From CAZJDV01 sp964544865 (lineage in GTDB: Bacteria > Chloroflexota > Dehalococcoidia > Lucifugimonadales > CAJWER01): a stretch of DNA of 7,002 nucleotides. Within the stretch, counting starts at the first letter, position 1. Each line of letters starts with the position of its first letter. The position numbers and the translations under genes were made by a program. The stretch spans positions 1 through 7,002 of the forward strand of contig CAZJDV010000111.1 in the NCBI GenBank assembly GCA_964544865.1, given 5' to 3'. The notes below the pieces were generated by a model. The model saw only the letters and a list, made by a program, of their open reading frames with translations. It did not search any database and was not told the origin of the DNA. Shown here in pieces: positions 4,767 to 7,002 of the stretch.

Positions 4767-6346
4767 GAGCGGCGACGCCCGCCCTGGACAGGCTCAGACA
4801 GTCCGCCAAAAGTCGCCGGGACTCGGCTCAAGCCGGCAGGACGCGATTCGTGGTCCAGGTGGGCCACTGCTCGCTGTCGGTTGGCGCCGGTGATGTGGCT
4901 GACGCAATCGCGAGCTCGTTGCCGGACGACGCTTACATTGCAACTACCGGTTGCGACGGCGCATGCTTCGACGCCCCATCGGTCATGGTCACAGGTCCCT
5001 CGGGCGACACGCGCCGCTACGTGCGGGTGACGGCCGAGTCCGCTAGGCAGATTGCCAGCGGAGGCCCCGCCGAGACCGGAGGAACCCCCTTCTTCTATGG
5101 GCAGCATCGGCTGTCTTTGGACGGCTGCGGCGAGCTCGACAGCACGAACATCGACGACTACATTGTCGATGGCGGCTACGCGGGCATGGAGCGTGCGCTG
5201 TCGATGTCGCCGGAAGAGGTGATCGAGGAGGTCGAGAAGTCCGGCCTTCGAGGCAGAGGTGGCGCGTACTTCCCCGCCGCGCTCAAGTGGCGTTCTACGA
5301 GGAACAACGAAGCCACGCCCAGGTTTCTGGTGGTCAACTGCGAGGAGGGGGAGCCGGGAATATTCAAGGACCGACACCTCATGGAGGGCGTACCCCATCG
5401 CATCCTCGAGGGTGCCATCATCGCGGCGTACGCGTCCGGCGTCAGCCACGAGTACATCTACATCAACGCCGAGGCCAAACTCTCCTCTGAGCGCATGGAA
5501 CGGGCCATCCGGCAGGCGTACAACAGCGGCCTCCTTGGAGACGACATTCTGGGAACCGGGTTTTCGCTGAGCATGGAGATCAGGCGCGGGGCGGGCGGCT
5601 ACGTCTGCGGTGAGGAGACGACGCTGCTGAACACGATGGAGGGGCATCGTAGAGAGCCGAGACTCCGGCCTCCCTTCCCGACAGAGGCCGGCTTTATGGG
5701 CAAGCCGACGACGATCAACAACGCCGAAACCCTGGCCAGCGTCCCTTTCATACTGTCCAACGGCGCCGAGGCTTTCGCCGAGATAGGCTCAGAAGGTGCG
5801 ACTGGGACCAAGCTCATGAGCCTGAGCGGCTCCGTGAAACGGGCGGGCGTAGCAGAGGTGCCTCTGGGCACGACGCTGCGTCAAATTCTGTATGATATCG
5901 GTGGAGGCCCAACTGACGGGCATTCGCTGACGGCCCTGGCAGTAGGCGGTCCCTCCAGTGGCGTGCTTCCACCGTCGATGCTTGACACGAGTATCGCTCC
6001 CGGATTGCTGCACGAGTCCGGAGTTATGCTCGGTGCGGGGGGCGTAATTGCGCTAGACGAGCGCATGAGCGTGCCCTACGTGGTAAGGAGCCTAGCCGCG
6101 TACAATGCGAACGAGTCTTGCGGCAAGTGCACCCCATGCAGGGAAGGGACTCCGCGCATGGTCGAGACGCTGGACAAGCTGGCGTCATCGGACGGCTCAC
6201 CCGCCGACTTGGACGACATACGATTCTTGGCTCGGGTAGTGAACAGTGCTTCCTTGTGCGGGTTGGGCCAGGCAGCTGGCAACCCAATCACTAGCGCCCT
6301 CCATTTCTTCGCCAACGATTTTTTGTCCTTGGCGGAGGCGCATTAG
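4763..6346 (+). CDS. nuoF: NuoF/FdsB-type NAD(H)-FMN-[4Fe-4S] subunit with N-terminal thioredoxin-like domain
   Basis: The protein has 527 residues from the ATG at 4763, chosen because it makes a 4-base ATGA overlap with the previous stop. An in-frame ATG at 4703 lies deep inside that gene and adds nothing conserved. The N-terminal domain (about 28-98) is ferredoxin/thioredoxin-like with C36, C64 and C68 (TGCDGACF). The FMN loop is GLRGRGGAYFPAALKW (161-176). VNCEEGEPGIFKDRHLM (191-207) and GGYVCGEETTLLNTMEG (278-294) mark the FMN/NAD(H) site. The C-terminal [4Fe-4S] ligands are C453, C456 and C459 (CGKCTPC) and C499 (SLCGLG). In the family this subunit exchanges hydride with NAD(P) through FMN and passes electrons singly into the iron-sulfur chain. 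The extra N-terminal domain is typical of FdsB, HndC and HydB, not of complex I NuoF. It pairs with the upstream NuoE-like subunit. The substitution of Tyr169 for the usual Gly in the FMN loop is noteworthy. Confidence 0.93.
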   Translation: MRAATPALDRLRQSAKSRRDSAQAGRTRFVVQVGHCSLSVGAGDVADAIASSLPDDAYIATTGCDGACFDAPSVMVTGPSGDTRRYVRVTAESARQIASGGPAETGGTPFFYGQHRLSLDGCGELDSTNIDDYIVDGGYAGMERALSMSPEEVIEEVEKSGLRGRGGAYFPAALKWRSTRNNEATPRFLVVNCEEGEPGIFKDRHLMEGVPHRILEGAIIAAYASGVSHEYIYINAEAKLSSERMERAIRQAYNSGLLGDDILGTGFSLSMEIRRGAGGYVCGEETTLLNTMEGHRREPRLRPPFPTEAGFMGKPTTINNAETLASVPFILSNGAEAFAEIGSEGATGTKLMSLSGSVKRAGVAEVPLGTTLRQILYDIGGGPTDGHSLTALAVGGPSSGVLPPSMLDTSIAPGLLHESGVMLGAGGVIALDERMSVPYVVRSLAAYNANESCGKCTPCREGTPRMVETLDKLASSDGSPADLDDIRFLARVVNSASLCGLGQAAGNPITSALHFFANDFLSLAEAH

Positions 6347-6389
6347 CACAAGGTCGGCGGAGCAACGGGATGCAAGAAGCGCCACTGCG

Positions 6390-6419
6390 TTGACCTACCC
6401 GAAACGCTCACGATAGCAT
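6390..6419 (+). promoter_or_regulatory. Possible sigma70-type promoter before the NuoG/FdhA-like gene
   Basis: TTGACC (6390-6395, five of six to the -35 consensus) and TAGCAT (6414-6419, four of six to the -10 consensus) are separated by 18 bases in the 112-bp gap. This would start transcription near 6426, about 30 bases before the ATG. The gap is much larger than those inside the NuoE/NuoF pair, so a separate promoter is reasonable. The match is modest and was found by eye. Confidence 0.3.
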
Positions 6420-6458
6420 GGGTTAAGTGCTGGAGTTTGGCGGACAGGGAACCATACC

Positions 6459-7002
6459 ATGACCATCACGCTTAGCATTAACGACGCGGCCATAGAGGTA
6501 TCCGACGGGGCGTCCGTCCTGGACGCCATAAACTTGTCTGGGACGTACATCTCGCAGCTCTGCAAGGATCCCGACATGAAGGCGATCGGGGCCTGCCGGA
6601 CGTGTCTGGTGAGCATCGACGGCATCCGCGGGTTTCCCGCGTCGTGCTCGGTGCCGGCCGCAGACGGCATGAGGGTGTCGACCGACACGCCAGAGGTCAG
6701 CGACATCCGGCGCGGCGTGGTGGAGCTGACCCTTGGGATGTTCCCGGAGGACGGCAATCGTGGCAACAGTGTGGGCGGCTCGCGAACCGCCCTTAAACGC
6801 GATCACAAGGAGTTGTCGATCGCGACCAGACGGTACGAGGCGGATGCCGATCGATGGGGTGGACGGGAACGCGAGGCGACTGACGCCAGCAACCCCATCT
6901 TCAACATCGCCATGGACTCTTGCATCCTGTGCGGCCGGTGCGCTCAAGCGTGCCAGGACGGCCACCAGTTTATCGGCGCCATAGACTTTCTCGGCAGCGC
7001 TC
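6459..7002 (+). CDS. fdhA: NuoG/FdhA-type iron-sulfur protein N-terminus (probable formate dehydrogenase alpha subunit), 3' truncated by window edge
   Basis: The ATG at 6459 has AGGGA at 6446-6450 eight bases upstream, and the frame stays open to the window edge (181 codons visible). Residues 1-78 form a plant-type [2Fe-2S] ferredoxin domain with C35, C46, C49 (GACRTCLVSIDG) and C63 (PASCSVP). ADGMRVSTDTPEV (68-80) is typical of NuoG, HoxU and FdhA. A ferredoxin-type [4Fe-4S] motif follows at C155, C158, C161 and C165 (CILCGRCAQAC). Between them, FPEDGNRGNSVGGSR (95-109) occupies the place of the usual His-Cys3 cluster motif but has no His or Cys. DASNPIF (142-148) before the ferredoxin motif resembles the DDSNPF of FdhA proteins. 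Following NuoE- and NuoF-like genes, with MobA and Fhs nearby, it is most likely the catalytic subunit of an NAD-linked formate dehydrogenase (usually about 900 residues). A short HoxU-like subunit cannot be excluded because the molybdopterin domain lies beyond the window. Confidence 0.8.
   Translation, partial: MTITLSINDAAIEVSDGASVLDAINLSGTYISQLCKDPDMKAIGACRTCLVSIDGIRGFPASCSVPAADGMRVSTDTPEVSDIRRGVVELTLGMFPEDGNRGNSVGGSRTALKRDHKELSIATRRYEADADRWGGREREATDASNPIFNIAMDSCILCGRCAQACQDGHQFIGAIDFLGSA

Noticed and set aside
4745..5647. 300-codon open frame on the minus strand opposite the NuoF-like gene
   Set aside because: The + strand encodes an unmistakable NuoF family protein with all motifs. The minus frame has low-complexity Arg/Ala/Val-rich content, no recognised motif, and is the usual antisense openness of GC-rich genes.
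4299..7002. NADH dehydrogenase (complex I) N-module
   Set aside because: No other nuo genes are adjacent, the NuoF-like protein has the extra N-terminal domain of soluble enzymes, and the NuoG-like protein lacks the usual His-Cys3 ligands.
1..7002. CRISPR arrays, tRNA/rRNA genes, insertion sequences, attachment sites
   Set aside because: No regularly spaced repeats, cloverleaf or rRNA-like sequence, transposase frame or flanking repeats were seen on either strand.

Overview
The window is a GC-rich (about 60% by eye), densely coded bacterial segment. All convincing genes lie on the + strand, with short gaps and frequent GTG/TTG starts. Base composition, start-codon use and gene content would suit an anaerobic or facultative member of the Chloroflexota (Dehalococcoidia/SAR202-like) or a similar GC-rich lineage. 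That placement is an impression, because no rRNA or other taxonomic marker is present.

Layout. (1) Positions 1-537 hold the C-terminal third of formate-tetrahydrofolate ligase (Fhs). (2) A gap of about 260 bp follows, with a small hairpin and a short repeat-like sequence. (3) A 63-codon acidic four-cysteine (zinc-ribbon-like) protein lies at 796-987. (4) Next comes a tight pterin-cofactor/tungstoenzyme group: MobA (1033-1638), a MoaD/ThiS-type sulfur carrier ending in Gly-Gly (1656-1970) and a 613-residue aldehyde:ferredoxin oxidoreductase (AOR) family protein (1973-3814). (5) A small two-helix membrane protein resembling DUF6232 follows (3859-4236). (6) The last part is a diaphorase/formate-dehydrogenase-like group: a NuoE/FdsG-type [2Fe-2S] subunit (4299-4766), a NuoF/FdsB-type FMN/NAD/[4Fe-4S] subunit (4763-6346) and the first 181 codons of a NuoG/FdhA-type iron-sulfur protein (6459 to the window end).

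How the genes may work together. The order NuoE-like, NuoF-like with an extra N-terminal thioredoxin-like domain, then a NuoG-like N-terminus is that of soluble NAD-dependent formate dehydrogenases (FdsG-FdsB-FdsA/FdhA) and related NADH-linked multimeric enzymes. Fhs consumes formate to make 10-formyl-THF. MobA makes the guanine-dinucleotide form of the molybdo/tungstopterin, which formate dehydrogenases need and AOR enzymes do not. This favours a formate/C1 module (CO2/formate/formyl-THF) beside an AOR that interconverts aldehydes and carboxylic acids with ferredoxin. The alternative is that the three electron-transfer subunits serve the AOR as an NAD(H)-linked or electron-confurcating partner. 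The third subunit is cut off, so the window alone cannot decide.

The most notable sequence oddity is in that third subunit. Where NuoG/FdhA proteins usually carry the His-Cys3 ligands of a [4Fe-4S] cluster, between the [2Fe-2S] domain and the ferredoxin motif, this protein has no cysteine or histidine in the ligand positions, while the flanking clusters are intact.
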